A stretch of DNA of 64,000 nucleotides from Spirochaetales bacterium (GCA_028533045.1 JAQQAP010000041.1:1-64000); one strand, 5' to 3'; positions 12,027 through 21,570 are shown, counted from the first letter of the stretch. Notes: a model not told the origin generated them from the sequence alone. Program-made: numbers and translations.

Positions 12027-13136
12027 CTACCTGTAAAGAGCGTACTCCCGGTTCTCTACCACTACAAAAGTAGATTGTCCCAGAAGATCGCCATACTCGT
12101 CAATTCCCAGTTCCATTTGAAGTCCTTCAAAGGGCTGATTCATAAGAATAGACTCTTTAAGGGACTCCTTCCCCTGCAGCTCCAGAGCCTTCATAACCAT
12201 CATGGCCGCATCATAAGAGATAATACTGGAGAAACTGGGGTAATTCCCAAACCGTTCCTCATAGGCTGCCACAAAGTTTAAAAAACGGGGACTGGTATCA
12301 AAAAAGTTAACGATCTGCATGGAAACAAGACCGTCCACAGCGGCTCCTCCCAGACTTATGAGATTCTGCGTAGCCGCCCATTCCGCCGCAACAAAGGTAA
12401 TATCCTTATCTTCTTTCCGAATCTGTTGAGCCAGACGGGCGGAATCCACCGAATTGGCAATAAAAAGGATTCCATCGGGCCCTCCGGCAAGGAGCTTTTC
12501 AGTCAGGACATGATATTCGGAGAATTCCTTGGTATTCACAAATTCCACAATCAGGATTTCACCGCCCTTCTCTTCCCATTTGGACTTAAATTCACCGTAC
12601 CAGCTCTCGGAGAAGACCCGATTCTGACCGTCGGCAACGATAGAGACTTTTCGAAAGCCCAGCTTATCATACATAAAAACCCCATAGGAGAAGGCATTAT
12701 CCCGGGAACTGGGACAAACACGAATCAAATAATCGTCTATTCCGGCCAGCTGAATCGCCGATGCGGTAGGACTGGCAACAACCATTTGCGCCTCATTTGT
12801 CACTTCTATGGCCGCCTTTGTTGTCGTACTCGTAAGGGGACCGATAATTGCCTCAACCTCCAGTCCCACCAGCTCTTCCGCTACTTCCCGGGCCTTTTCG
12901 GGCCGATTATTATCGTCTTTCACGATGAGTTTAACCTGACGGCCCTTAATTCCTCCGGCCTCATTGACCTCTTCCACGGCCATGATAGCCCCGTTACGTC
13001 CGGCTTCGCCCAAATCGGCATTTCCTCCGGACAGGCCTCCGATAAACCCCAAATCAACGGTTTTCTTTCCTCCAGAACAGGACAGAACGCCCAGGATAAC
13101 TCCCGCAAGAACTATTTTCTTCATAACAATTTTCAT
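12027..13136 (-). CDS. Amino-acid/amide-type periplasmic binding lipoprotein in a signalling operon
   Basis: 369 residues. The N-terminal signal ends in a lipobox-like LGVLSCSGGKK, so it is probably lipid-anchored. The body is a type I periplasmic binding protein of the LivJ/LivK family, with LGFIGGLSGGNADLGEAG near residue 30, AGGIKGRQVKLIVKDDN near 60 and IIGPLTSTTTKAA near 95. It has no ABC permease or ATPase partners here; instead its ATG overlaps the stop of the response regulator (ATGA) and the kinase follows 4 bp later. A sensory co-receptor role for a small amide, amino acid or carboxylate is the likely reading, by analogy with binding proteins that feed histidine kinases. The genome's liv transporter has its own binding protein at 21594-22703. 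Confidence 0.88.
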   Translation of the reverse strand: MKIVMKKIVLAGVILGVLSCSGGKKTVDLGFIGGLSGGNADLGEAGRNGAIMAVEEVNEAGGIKGRQVKLIVKDDNNRPEKAREVAEELVGLEVEAIIGPLTSTTTKAAIEVTNEAQMVVASPTASAIQLAGIDDYLIRVCPSSRDNAFSYGVFMYDKLGFRKVSIVADGQNRVFSESWYGEFKSKWEEKGGEILIVEFVNTKEFSEYHVLTEKLLAGGPDGILFIANSVDSARLAQQIRKEDKDITFVAAEWAATQNLISLGGAAVDGLVSMQIVNFFDTSPRFLNFVAAYEERFGNYPSFSSIISYDAAMMVMKALELQGKESLKESILMNQPFEGLQMELGIDEYGDLLGQSTFVVVENREYALYR

Positions 13137-15334
13137 GATTTACTTTCCCTTTCCTTAAGCCACTCAAGCAGTTCGGGCAGCGTTTTGGGTTTACTAATCA
13201 AATACCCCTGGATTTCGGAACAGTCCAATTTGGCCAGCCGGTCAAACTGCTCCCTGGTCTCTACCCCTTCGGCCAAAATATTCATGGAAAGACTCTTACC
13301 CAAAGGAATAACCAAGTCCACAATACTCGACCCCTCTTCATAATCATCTAGCTGCTGAACAAAGGATTTGTCAATCTTGATTCGGTTTACCGGCCATCGA
13401 TCAATAGAGGAGAGAGAAGAATATCCCGTACCAAAGTCATCCACGGCCAAGCTGATTTTGCGTTTCTGAAGTGCTTCGAGAAGCTTGAGAATATCCTTGA
13501 CCGACATGATGGAGATGGACTCGGTAATTTCCAGTTCCAGAAAAGCGGGATCGAGCCCGGTATCCTCAAGCACCTGATCAAGCATATCCATAAAACGGGG
13601 ATGACAAAACTGAATAGCCGAAACATTAACGGCCATTTTCATCGTAGCAAAACCCTCTTTATGGATTATCTTCAAATCCTCCATAGCCCGGCGCAGTATC
13701 CATTCCCCCATGGCTATAATCAGGCCCGACTGCTCCGCAAGGGGGATGAATTTTTCCGGAGAAACAAAGGTCCCGTCCTCCCTTTTCCAACGCAGAAGGG
13801 ATTCGAAGCAATAGACGTCCTCTCCCTGTACCCGAATCTGGGGCTGATACACGAGAAAGAGTTTCTTCTCTGCAAAATCGGCCTTGAGATCGTTTAGAAG
13901 AGTAATCCGTTCACGGGTTCTCTTTCCAATATCATCGTTGTAGTAAACAGGCTCACTCCGCTCCTTGGACTGTTTCAAGGCAAAAAAAGCGTTGTGAAGC
14001 AGTTCGGAGGCGTTGTTATCTATCCCGGAAATATGGGCGACTCCCACCGATAGGGACAATTCCCTCAAATCCCCCCGCACGGCCACTTCCAGGGAGGTGA
14101 GCCGGTTGATGATATTCTCATTCAAGTCGCTTTCCGGCCCAAAAACCCCAAAGATATCCGCCGAGATACGGGCGATAAAGGGAGAATGGGGCAGCTGATG
14201 ATGAAGCTCATCCACCAAAGCCTGAAGAAGCTCATCGCCATATTCATGGCCCAGAAGATCGTTAACCTGACTAAAGGAGTTGATATCAAGGAGAAGAAGA
14301 ATGAAATCTTCCCCGGTCTTGTGCCACTTCTGCACCTCCTCCATAAGAGCGGCCATATTGGGAATATGGAGAACCTGATCTTCCCAGGCCTGTCTTTTAA
14401 GGCGGGTTACAAGTTCAATATTGCTGGCGCTGAGAGAAAGATTGGTACAAAAAACTTCCAAAAGATGATTATCGACTTTATTTAGAGGCTTGGGGGAGTC
14501 AATATAAATAGCATAGGCGCGACCGGAACTCTCCTTAAAAAAGACCGTAATACTATCGTCCCGGAGTACCGTTTTCTGCCCTTCCATGGATTCGATGATT
14601 GACTCACGAACCTTGAGATTTTCTATCTCCGGCACAAATCGGTTAATAAAGGAGGCAAATTCGCCGGCCGTAGCAATAACCTGATAATCCTTATCATCAC
14701 CGGAACTCAGATTTGTCGCACAGACAATACCTTCCGGTTTGAGGTTAAACAAACCGGCCATTTGCAAGATAACCCCTTCCGCAAAACGCTGAAGTCCCTT
14801 CTCCGCGATAAACTGATTACTCGCATCAACAATTTTCTCCAATCCCTGCCGACTGGCTTCAAGCCGTTTAATCTGCGTCCACGAACGAAGAGCGGCAATA
14901 ACTGTGGTAAGAAGGCGGGAACGGGTCAGTTCGCTTTTAGGTTTATAGTCGTTAATATCGTAGTCGGTAATCGTATCCAGTTCGGGAACCTGGCCGGGCT
15001 GTCCCGTACGCAGGACGATCCGCACGTCTTCCCGCTTGAGCTCTTCCCGTATGATTCTAACCGCGTCCAGACCGGCGTGATCCGTCTCCATTACTGCGTC
15101 AAGTAGAATAAGGGCGATGTTTTGATCCTTCTTAAGAAAGGCAATCGCCTCCTCTGCGCTATAGGCGTGGAAAAACTTCAGCCCCTTTCCCAGGACTTCA
15201 CAGCCGTTCAAGGCAAAAAGAGTCGTATCGTGAACATCCTTATCGTCGTCAACAATAAGAATTTCCCAATAATCATCCGTAACTGTTCTTACATCATCCT
15301 CTTCAGAGGCGAATATCATTGTATCTTCTTGCAT
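13133..15334 (-). CDS. Response regulator with DUF3369, degenerate GGDEF and EAL domains
   Basis: 733 residues from the ATG at 15334 (AGGA six bases upstream); an in-frame ATG 18 bases earlier is less well placed. Domains: receiver (about 20-145, phosphoacceptor in ILLDAVMETD), DUF3369 (about 165-315), GGDEF (about 325-480) and EAL (about 490-725). The diguanylate cyclase signature is degenerate: the position of Gly-Gly-Asp-Glu-Phe reads SADIF, so c-di-GMP synthesis is unlikely. The EAL domain keeps ESLLRW, ELEITES, DDFGTGYSSL, IKIDKSF and QGYLISKP, so phosphodiesterase activity is expected. It is first in an operon with the binding lipoprotein and histidine kinase, suggesting an extracellular small molecule tunes c-di-GMP breakdown. 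Confidence 0.92.
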   Translation of the reverse strand: MQEDTMIFASEEDDVRTVTDDYWEILIVDDDKDVHDTTLFALNGCEVLGKGLKFFHAYSAEEAIAFLKKDQNIALILLDAVMETDHAGLDAVRIIREELKREDVRIVLRTGQPGQVPELDTITDYDINDYKPKSELTRSRLLTTVIAALRSWTQIKRLEASRQGLEKIVDASNQFIAEKGLQRFAEGVILQMAGLFNLKPEGIVCATNLSSGDDKDYQVIATAGEFASFINRFVPEIENLKVRESIIESMEGQKTVLRDDSITVFFKESSGRAYAIYIDSPKPLNKVDNHLLEVFCTNLSLSASNIELVTRLKRQAWEDQVLHIPNMAALMEEVQKWHKTGEDFILLLLDINSFSQVNDLLGHEYGDELLQALVDELHHQLPHSPFIARISADIFGVFGPESDLNENIINRLTSLEVAVRGDLRELSLSVGVAHISGIDNNASELLHNAFFALKQSKERSEPVYYNDDIGKRTRERITLLNDLKADFAEKKLFLVYQPQIRVQGEDVYCFESLLRWKREDGTFVSPEKFIPLAEQSGLIIAMGEWILRRAMEDLKIIHKEGFATMKMAVNVSAIQFCHPRFMDMLDQVLEDTGLDPAFLELEITESISIMSVKDILKLLEALQKRKISLAVDDFGTGYSSLSSIDRWPVNRIKIDKSFVQQLDDYEEGSSIVDLVIPLGKSLSMNILAEGVETREQFDRLAKLDCSEIQGYLISKPKTLPELLEWLKERESKS

Positions 15335-15406
15335 AGGGATTCCTATATACAATCTTAATACTTCAATTTGAGAATCGCAAATGATTTTATTTTTTTGTCC
15401 TTTTAC

Positions 15407-17662
15407 TTAACCGACAGCCTCAAAGCTTTCATTAAAACGGAGGCGATACGCTTCCAGCTCACTCGGCTTGCGAATGGCCAACATTTCCCGGGCGGTTCTT
15501 TCCGCCTCTTCCAAGGTAAATTGTCCCAAACGGGTTTTCACTGCTTCTACGGAAAGAGGGGGGACACTTAGTTTACGAATACCCAATCCTACAAAAAAGG
15601 GAACCATAAGAGGGTCTCCGGCCACATCTCCGCAAACGGAAAGGTCGGTTCCGCATTTTTCCGCTTCCCGGGCTATGTCATTTAAAACACGCAGTACCGT
15701 GGGGTGGTGACTGCGATAGAGATGGCTCAAATTATCGTTGGTCCTGTCCACCGCCAGAAGATACATGGTCAAGTCATTGGTCCCGATGGAAAGAAAGTCG
15801 GTTTCCTCCGCCAAATCGGCCACAGACAGGGCGGCGGAAGGCAGTTCCACCATAGCGCCTACCTTGGGGTTCCGGTTAAACTCCACCCCGCGGAACTCAA
15901 GTTGTTCCATACATTGACCAATCTCCTCTTTGGCCTGTACCACTTCCTCCACATCGCTCACCATAGGAAGAAGAATACGCAGATCCGCCCCGTGACCGGC
16001 CCGGAGCATAGCCCGTATCTGTTCGCGAAACATGGGCCGGTTGGCCAGGGAGAATCGTATCCCCCGTACCCCCAGGAAGGGATTGGCCTCCGCCTCCTGA
16101 CGCCCCTGCATCAGCTTATCCCCCCCGATATCGGCCGTTCGCAGAACCACGGGCTTGCCTTTCTGGGTGGCCACAATGGAACGGTATATTTTATACTGCT
16201 GATCCTCGGAGAGGAAGTCGTTTTTAATGATAAAGGGAAACTCGCTCCGGTAAAGACCGATTCCTTCAGCCCCCTGTTTCACCGCTTCCCGGGCGTCTTT
16301 AAGAATGTTAACATTGGCCATCACATTCACCGCCGTCCCGTCCGATGTGCTTCCTCTAAGGGTATAGACCCCTCTCTGCGTCCGGGCCCGCTTCTCCAGC
16401 CCAAGCTTTTTCCGCAACAGCTCATCGGGATTAATGTGAAGTTCCCCCTTGTCCCCATCCAAAATAAGGGGAGTCCCCTCTTCAATAAGCATGAGGGCCT
16501 TGTCATCGGTAATAAGAACAGGAAGATTGAGGGACTTGGCCAGTATGGATATGTGAGCCGTTACGGCCGCCCCCCGCAGGACAAGCCCGGCCACTCCTTC
16601 CACGGAAAGACGATAGAGATCTGAGGGATAGATATGCCGGGAAAGAACAATGCGGTTCTTATAGCTGAACCCTTCTTCCCGGGATTCACTCATGTTATTT
16701 AGGAGCCGGAAGCCCAAATCCCGTACATCCTGGGCTTTTTCCGCCAGACGGACCTCGCTCATGGCAGAAAAAATATCGGCATATTCGCCCACCACTATTT
16801 GAACGGCCCGGGGGGCTCCCTTCCCCTCTTCTATAAGTTTACGGATTTTTCCGGTAAAATTCATATCCTTAAGCATGAGTAACTGGGCCGTAAAAATAAG
16901 GGAAACCATATCCTCTTCGTCGGAGGAGAGAGATTCGGTAAGCTTCTCCAGCTGTTCCAGAGAGCGTTCCCGGGCCAGAGTAAAGAGCATTAACTCTTCA
17001 TTCTTCGATCCCGCCTGAGGAAAATTTTCCACAGCATCTTCCATATCGGTCCAGATGGGAAGGGCTTTCGCTTCCACCACTCCCCGAGAGGTCCGAATCC
17101 CTTTGATAACCCGGGGGAGAGTGATTTTCTTTTCATGGCCGATTTTAGCCCTCTGCTCCAAGAGAATAGATGCCTCTGCCAGCATATCTCCCAGAAGGGA
17201 TACGGCACTTTTAAGGTCGGCAAGATCCACATTGCTGTAAGCATCCTGTTCCTGATGCATCATGATAACCACGCCCTCTTTTTCTACTCCCCGGGTAATG
17301 GGAATAATAATTTTTGAATAGAGAGAAAACCCATGAGGGGGCTCATCGTAATTCACCATTTTAATCAGACCCGTTTGAAAGGCCAGCCCCACTTCGTTGT
17401 TATCCAGGGCTAATCGTTCCGGCGGGGTACAACCGCCGCAACGGCAACGATCCCAATAGTCGCCGTGATCAAATCCTACACGGAATACCAACTCCCCCTG
17501 AATATCATCGTATACATAGGCAGTTCCCAGAGAGGAACGGCTTTTCCCCATAATCAGAGACAGGGCTTCCCGCAGAAGCTCATCCACCTCGTCGGACTTT
17601 TCAAAAAGGGAGATTTTTTCCAGGAGATCTTCAAGGAGTTCGGTGTAGGACTTTTTATTCAT
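15407..17662 (-). CDS. ptsP: PEP-protein phosphotransferase with N-terminal GAF domain (PtsP type)
   Basis: 751 residues: an N-terminal GAF domain (about 10-165, with an unusual RCRCGGC cluster near residue 80) followed by an Enzyme I module (about 175-740). The phosphohistidine segment is LRGAAVTAHISILAKSLNLP near 370-390, with His in the expected place; the PEP-binding barrel has ADIGGDK, NPFLGVRGIRF and GTNDLTMYLLAVDR; the catalytic Cys is in SVCGDVAGDP. PtsP proteins start the nitrogen-type PTS phosphorelay. No NPr or EIIA-Ntr gene is in the window. The GAF cysteines are worth noting as a possible metal or redox site. The start codon lies 6 nt after a TATATT box with no Shine-Dalgarno, suggesting leaderless translation. 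Confidence 0.92.
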   Translation of the reverse strand: MNKKSYTELLEDLLEKISLFEKSDEVDELLREALSLIMGKSRSSLGTAYVYDDIQGELVFRVGFDHGDYWDRCRCGGCTPPERLALDNNEVGLAFQTGLIKMVNYDEPPHGFSLYSKIIIPITRGVEKEGVVIMMHQEQDAYSNVDLADLKSAVSLLGDMLAEASILLEQRAKIGHEKKITLPRVIKGIRTSRGVVEAKALPIWTDMEDAVENFPQAGSKNEELMLFTLARERSLEQLEKLTESLSSDEEDMVSLIFTAQLLMLKDMNFTGKIRKLIEEGKGAPRAVQIVVGEYADIFSAMSEVRLAEKAQDVRDLGFRLLNNMSESREEGFSYKNRIVLSRHIYPSDLYRLSVEGVAGLVLRGAAVTAHISILAKSLNLPVLITDDKALMLIEEGTPLILDGDKGELHINPDELLRKKLGLEKRARTQRGVYTLRGSTSDGTAVNVMANVNILKDAREAVKQGAEGIGLYRSEFPFIIKNDFLSEDQQYKIYRSIVATQKGKPVVLRTADIGGDKLMQGRQEAEANPFLGVRGIRFSLANRPMFREQIRAMLRAGHGADLRILLPMVSDVEEVVQAKEEIGQCMEQLEFRGVEFNRNPKVGAMVELPSAALSVADLAEETDFLSIGTNDLTMYLLAVDRTNDNLSHLYRSHHPTVLRVLNDIAREAEKCGTDLSVCGDVAGDPLMVPFFVGLGIRKLSVPPLSVEAVKTRLGQFTLEEAERTAREMLAIRKPSELEAYRLRFNESFEAVG

Positions 17663-17668
17663 GGTTCA

Positions 17669-17697
17669 AATATAAGCTCGGGAAAGGGGAAAGTCCA
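17669..17697 (-). promoter_or_regulatory. ptsP promoter, -10 box 6 nt before the ATG
   Basis: Minus strand TGGACT (17692-17697), a 17-bp spacer, TATATT (17669-17674), then six bases to the ATG at 17662. It lies just after the liv terminator, so ptsP is transcribed independently. Confidence 0.55.
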
Positions 17698-17698
17698 T

Positions 17699-17726
17699 AA
17701 AAAAACCGGCCCCCTTGAGGACCGGT
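17699..17726 (-). terminator. Terminator of the liv operon
   Basis: On the minus strand ACCGG and CCGGT form a GC-rich stem around a 12-nt loop that can pair further (TCCTC/GGGGG), followed by a run of at least six T. It lies 24 bp beyond the livF stop and separates livF from ptsP. Confidence 0.8.
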
Positions 17727-17749
17727 ACTGTTTTTAACCAAAAGCAGAC

Positions 17750-18457
17750 TTACAAGCCTAAATAGGCCGCTTTAACCTCTTCATTGGCCATAAGTTTATC
17801 GGCGTCATCGGTCATGGTTACCGCTCCGTTCTGGAGTACGTATCCCCGGTGGGCGATTTTAAGGGCCATGTTGGCGTTCTGCTCAACCAGGAAGACGGTG
17901 GTGTTGTTTTCCTTGTTGATTTTGACAATGATTTCAAAAATCTGCTTAACGATAAGCGGCGCCAGTCCCAAAGAGGGCTCGTCCAGAAGGAGGAGACGGG
18001 GTTTTCCCATCAAAGCCCGGGAAATGGCAAGCATCTGCTGCTCACCGCCGGAAAGGGTTCCCCCCTGCTGGTGCCGTCTCTCCGCCAAACGGGGAAAGAG
18101 TTCAAAGATGTATTCCAGATCACGGGCAATCTCTTCCTTGTCATTCCTCAGAAAGGCTCCCATATCCAGGTTTTCCGCTACGGTAAGCTTGGGGAAGATT
18201 CGCCTTCCCTCGGGCACCTGGGAAATCCCCATGGATACGATCTTGTCCGGGGCAGTTTCCGTAATATCCTGCCCTTCAAAAATAACCCGGCCCGAACGGG
18301 GCTGCTCAATACCGCAGATAGACATAAGAGTTGTGGTCTTACCCGCTCCGTTGGCACCAATAAGGGTGATGATTTCCCCCTCCTGAACTTCCAGGGAGAG
18401 GTCTTTGAGGGCCTGTATATTACCGTAAAAGGTGTTGATATTTTCCAATTTTAACAT
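17750..18457 (-). CDS. livF: Branched-chain amino-acid ABC transporter ATPase LivF
   Basis: 235 residues, standard LivF length. Walker A is GANGAGKTT near residue 37, the signature LSGGEQQMLAISRALM near 135, Walker B LLLLDEPSLGLAP near 155, and the H-loop Glu-Gln (FLVEQNA) near 190. It pairs with LivG as the cytoplasmic ATPase heterodimer energising uptake through LivHM. The gene starts one base after the livG stop (GGGAGAG Shine-Dalgarno inside livG) and ends the liv operon before a strong terminator. Confidence 0.97.
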   Translation of the reverse strand: MLKLENINTFYGNIQALKDLSLEVQEGEIITLIGANGAGKTTTLMSICGIEQPRSGRVIFEGQDITETAPDKIVSMGISQVPEGRRIFPKLTVAENLDMGAFLRNDKEEIARDLEYIFELFPRLAERRHQQGGTLSGGEQQMLAISRALMGKPRLLLLDEPSLGLAPLIVKQIFEIIVKINKENNTTVFLVEQNANMALKIAHRGYVLQNGAVTMTDDADKLMANEEVKAAYLGL

Positions 18458-18458
18458 G

Positions 18459-19241
18459 CTACTCTCCCAAATAGGCCTTGATAACTTCCGGATTGGCTTT
18501 GATTTCCTCCGGTGAACCCACGGCGATACGGCGACCGTAATCTACCACGTAAATTCTTTCGGACAGGGTCATAACCAGGTGCATATCGTGTTCGATAAGG
18601 AGAACCGTAATTCCCTCTTCCTCACGGATGAAATTAATCGTATCCACCAATTCGTTTGTTTCCTGGGGATTCATACCGGCGGCAGGCTCATCGAGAAGCA
18701 GAAGGAAAGGGTCCGTAGCCATGGCCCGGGCAATTTCCAAACGACGCTGGGCGCCGTAGGGAAGGTTCTGTGCCTGGTCGTTGACAAACTTCTCCAGACC
18801 GATCTTCTTAAGAAGCTCATAGCTGTCATGAATCAGCTTCTCTTCCTCTTCCTTGGTCGACTTAACTCTGAACATGGAGCCCAGAATGGAAGACTTCAAG
18901 GCGTGATGACGGCCTATCATAACGTTTTCCAATACGGTCATGGAGCTAAAGAGACGGATATTCTGGAAGGTTCGGGCTAAACCGTTGTTGTTAATAACAT
19001 TGGGCTTGAGGCCGTTGATTCGCTTGGGCTCCCCTTCCGTTCCCGGTCTCTGAACGAGGATATCCCCTTCTGTGGGAGTATACACACCGGTAATACAGTT
19101 AAAGAAGGTCGTCTTACCCGCTCCGTTGGGGCCGATGAGGGCCACAATTTCACCCTCGTTAATATGGAGGTTTACCTTGTCCACGGCGCGAAGACCGCCG
19201 AAGACCATACTCATGTCTTTTACGTCGAGAATCGGTTTCAT
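18459..19241 (-). CDS. livG: Branched-chain amino-acid ABC transporter ATPase LivG
   Basis: 260 residues. Walker A GPNGAGKTTFFN near 37, the LivG-specific insertion with GLARTFQNIRLFSSMTVLENVMIG, signature LPYGAQRRLEIARAMA near 160, Walker B FLLLLDEPAAGMNPQET near 180, and C-terminal IKANPEVIKAYLGE typical of the family. Start overlaps the livM stop (ATGA) with AAGGAG upstream. Works with LivF, LivH and LivM. Confidence 0.97.
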   Translation of the reverse strand: MKPILDVKDMSMVFGGLRAVDKVNLHINEGEIVALIGPNGAGKTTFFNCITGVYTPTEGDILVQRPGTEGEPKRINGLKPNVINNNGLARTFQNIRLFSSMTVLENVMIGRHHALKSSILGSMFRVKSTKEEEEKLIHDSYELLKKIGLEKFVNDQAQNLPYGAQRRLEIARAMATDPFLLLLDEPAAGMNPQETNELVDTINFIREEEGITVLLIEHDMHLVMTLSERIYVVDYGRRIAVGSPEEIKANPEVIKAYLGE

Positions 19242-20485
19242 TCGGCAGCTCCTTCCAGATTAAAGGTGTAGGTTTTTCTCTTGCGGGGAATAATTCCCCC
19301 CTGACGGAAAATCATCATGAGAACCAGAGCAATACCAAAGATGAGCATGCGGTACTCGGCGAAAAAGCGGAAGTATTCGGGAAGCATAATCATAAGAACC
19401 GAACCGAATACGACGCCCGGAATAGATCCCATACCCCCAAGTACAACAACACAGAGGATGATAATCGATTCCCAGAGGGTAAAACTTTCCGGGTTGATAA
19501 AGGTGGTTTTCGCAGCAAGAAGAACTCCTGCGAAACCGGCCCACAGGGCGCCTACCGCAAAGGAGGCCAGCTTGGCCCGTGTCAAATCGATACCCATGGA
19601 CTGGGCGGCGATATCGTCTTCACGCATGGCTTCCCAGGCCCGTCCGATTTTGGAATCTTCCAGGTTCTTCACCACCTTAATGGTAATAAGCACCACGATG
19701 AGGGCAATAAAGTAAACATATTTGGCCGCCAGCATGGGGGTGACTTTCATTCCCAGGAGCCAGGGACGGGGAATCAGACTGATACCGCTCGGGCCCTGAG
19801 TAATCTGTCCCTCATTCTGGAGGAACATTCTTGTAATCTCCCCAAAGGCCAAAGTAACAATGGCCAGATAGTCCCCGCGCAAACGAATAACGGGAAGACA
19901 GATAAGAAATCCAAAAAGTAAAGAAGCCAGTACGGCGGCGGGAATGGATATCCAGAACATGAGTCCCGTATTTATTCCCAGTTCCACAAACTTGGGTCCC
20001 ACAAAGGTAAAGAAAAGCCCGTAGGTATAGGCGCCAACGGCGTAAAAAGCGGCGTAACCCAGATTAAGAAGTCCGCCGTAACCAACAACGATGTTAAGCC
20101 CCAATCCCAGAATGATGTAGATGAGCACGGAGATCATAACATTGGTCTGGTACATGGAGAAGAGAAAGGGAAAGGCCAGGAGAAAAAGAGCCAAACCGGT
20201 CATGGCGGGTCGGGAAATCTTTTTCTGAGCAAGCAGCTTACCAATAAATTCGTTTGATTCTTTCTTGTCCGAATACTTTCTTCTTTCCAGCATATAGCGC
20301 CATACAAAAGAGAGGACAAAAAAGGTGATGCCGATAACAGGTACGTTATACCAGCGCCAGGTAATGGTGGCTTCCCCCTGAATAATGGCTACCTTCATAA
20401 CCATCAAGGGAAAGGTAAGGAAGATGAACCAAAAGGCGGCAATGGTGGATTGTTTTAACTCTTTTTTCCAGTCGATATTTTGCAT
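19238..20485 (-). CDS. livM: Branched-chain amino-acid ABC transporter permease LivM
   Basis: 415 residues with about ten hydrophobic segments. The first roughly 90 residues form an extra N-terminal membrane region as in E. coli LivM; the core contains LGLGLNIVVGYGGLLNLGYAAFYAVGAY-type sequence (near 125-150) and the EAMREDDIAAQSMGID cytoplasmic loop (near 285) that couples to the ATPases. It pairs with LivH as the inner-membrane channel for Leu/Ile/Val or related amino acids. Starts 11 bp after the livH stop. Confidence 0.96.
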   Translation of the reverse strand: MQNIDWKKELKQSTIAAFWFIFLTFPLMVMKVAIIQGEATITWRWYNVPVIGITFFVLSFVWRYMLERRKYSDKKESNEFIGKLLAQKKISRPAMTGLALFLLAFPFLFSMYQTNVMISVLIYIILGLGLNIVVGYGGLLNLGYAAFYAVGAYTYGLFFTFVGPKFVELGINTGLMFWISIPAAVLASLLFGFLICLPVIRLRGDYLAIVTLAFGEITRMFLQNEGQITQGPSGISLIPRPWLLGMKVTPMLAAKYVYFIALIVVLITIKVVKNLEDSKIGRAWEAMREDDIAAQSMGIDLTRAKLASFAVGALWAGFAGVLLAAKTTFINPESFTLWESIIILCVVVLGGMGSIPGVVFGSVLMIMLPEYFRFFAEYRMLIFGIALVLMMIFRQGGIIPRKRKTYTFNLEGAAE

Positions 20486-20496
20486 GTCCTACCCCC

Positions 20497-21399
20497 TTAA
20501 ACCTTTTTAATCTCTTTCTTGCCCAAAAGACCGGAGGGTCTGACAAGAAGAATGATGATGAGAATGATAAAGGCAAAGGCGTCTTCATAATCACTGGAAA
20601 GGTATCCCGCGCCAAGGCTCTCGGTCCACCCCAGTACAAAACTTCCCAATACGGCTCCGGGAATGGAACCGATACCGCCCAATACGGCGGCTACGAAAGC
20701 TTTAATACCGGCAATAAAACCAATATAGTAGTTAATCTGCCCCATATAGGAACAAATAAGAACCCCGCCAAGAGCAGCGGTAATGGAACCTAATATAAAG
20801 GTTATGGAAATAACCTGATTAACATTAATCCCCACAAGCTGAGCCATGGACTTATCCTGAGCGGTGGCTCTCATGGCCTTACCCATCTTGGTATAGCGGA
20901 TCATAAGGGTAAAAAGTATCATAACCACTGCGGTGGTTAGAAGAATAAAAAACTGATTGGAATTGAGGATTCCCTTTATGTTTTCCAGGAAGGCGAACTG
21001 GGGAACCCAGTTGGGAAAGGGAATGAAGTTGGATGTCTGGGCCAGCAAAACGTAGTTCTGCAGGAAGATGGACATACCAATCGCACTAATGAGTGCGGAA
21101 AGACGGGGGGAATTCCGGAGGGGCTTGTAAGCAATCTTCTCCAGAGTCACACCGTAGGCGGCGGCCCACACCATGGCGGCAAACAGGGCGACAACCAAAA
21201 CCAGCCCGGTGGGGACACCGGCGGAAGCCATGGTTGCTCCGATGATAAGGGCCGTAAAGGCACCGATCATATAGATTTCACCGTGGGCAAAGTTAATAAG
21301 CTGAATAATACCGTAAACCATGGTATATCCCAGCGCAATGAGAGCGTAAATACTCCCTTTAACCGTCCCACTCATGAAAAGTTGAATAAAATATTCCAT
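20497..21399 (-). CDS. livH: Branched-chain amino-acid ABC transporter permease LivH
   Basis: 300 residues from the ATG at 21399; an in-frame ATG 108 bases upstream would add a charged 36-residue extension that family members lack. LivH motifs: GSIYALIALGYTMVYGIIQLINFAHGE at the N-terminus, RATAQDKSMAQLVGINVN as the ATPase-contact loop, and GGIGSIPGAVLGSFVLG near the end. About eight membrane segments. It lies 195 bp downstream of livJ, separated by a stem-loop terminator at 21532-21570 that would make livJ more abundant than the membrane genes. Confidence 0.95.
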   Translation of the reverse strand: MEYFIQLFMSGTVKGSIYALIALGYTMVYGIIQLINFAHGEIYMIGAFTALIIGATMASAGVPTGLVLVVALFAAMVWAAAYGVTLEKIAYKPLRNSPRLSALISAIGMSIFLQNYVLLAQTSNFIPFPNWVPQFAFLENIKGILNSNQFFILLTTAVVMILFTLMIRYTKMGKAMRATAQDKSMAQLVGINVNQVISITFILGSITAALGGVLICSYMGQINYYIGFIAGIKAFVAAVLGGIGSIPGAVLGSFVLGWTESLGAGYLSSDYEDAFAFIILIIILLVRPSGLLGKKEIKKV

Positions 21400-21531
21400 A
21401 AGCGATCCATTCGGAACGTCAGCCTCTCTCCAGTACCGCCGCCCCTTTCTTAAATATTTTTGAGCCTGACCGCAAAACAGTCTAAAGCACAGAGCGATCT
21501 CCCTCAAGGAAACCCCTCTCTACCTTTCACT

Positions 21532-21570
21532 AAAAAGGGCTTGCCGATTCTTTTGAACCGGCAGCCCTTA
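21532..21570 (-). terminator. Stem-loop terminator/attenuator between livJ and livH
   Basis: Minus strand AAGGGCTGCCG and CGGCAAGCCCTT form an 11-bp stem with one bulged base and a loop of about 12 nt, followed by TTTTTA. It sits 24 bp after the livJ stop. Partial read-through here is the usual way to make binding protein in excess over permease. Confidence 0.75.
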
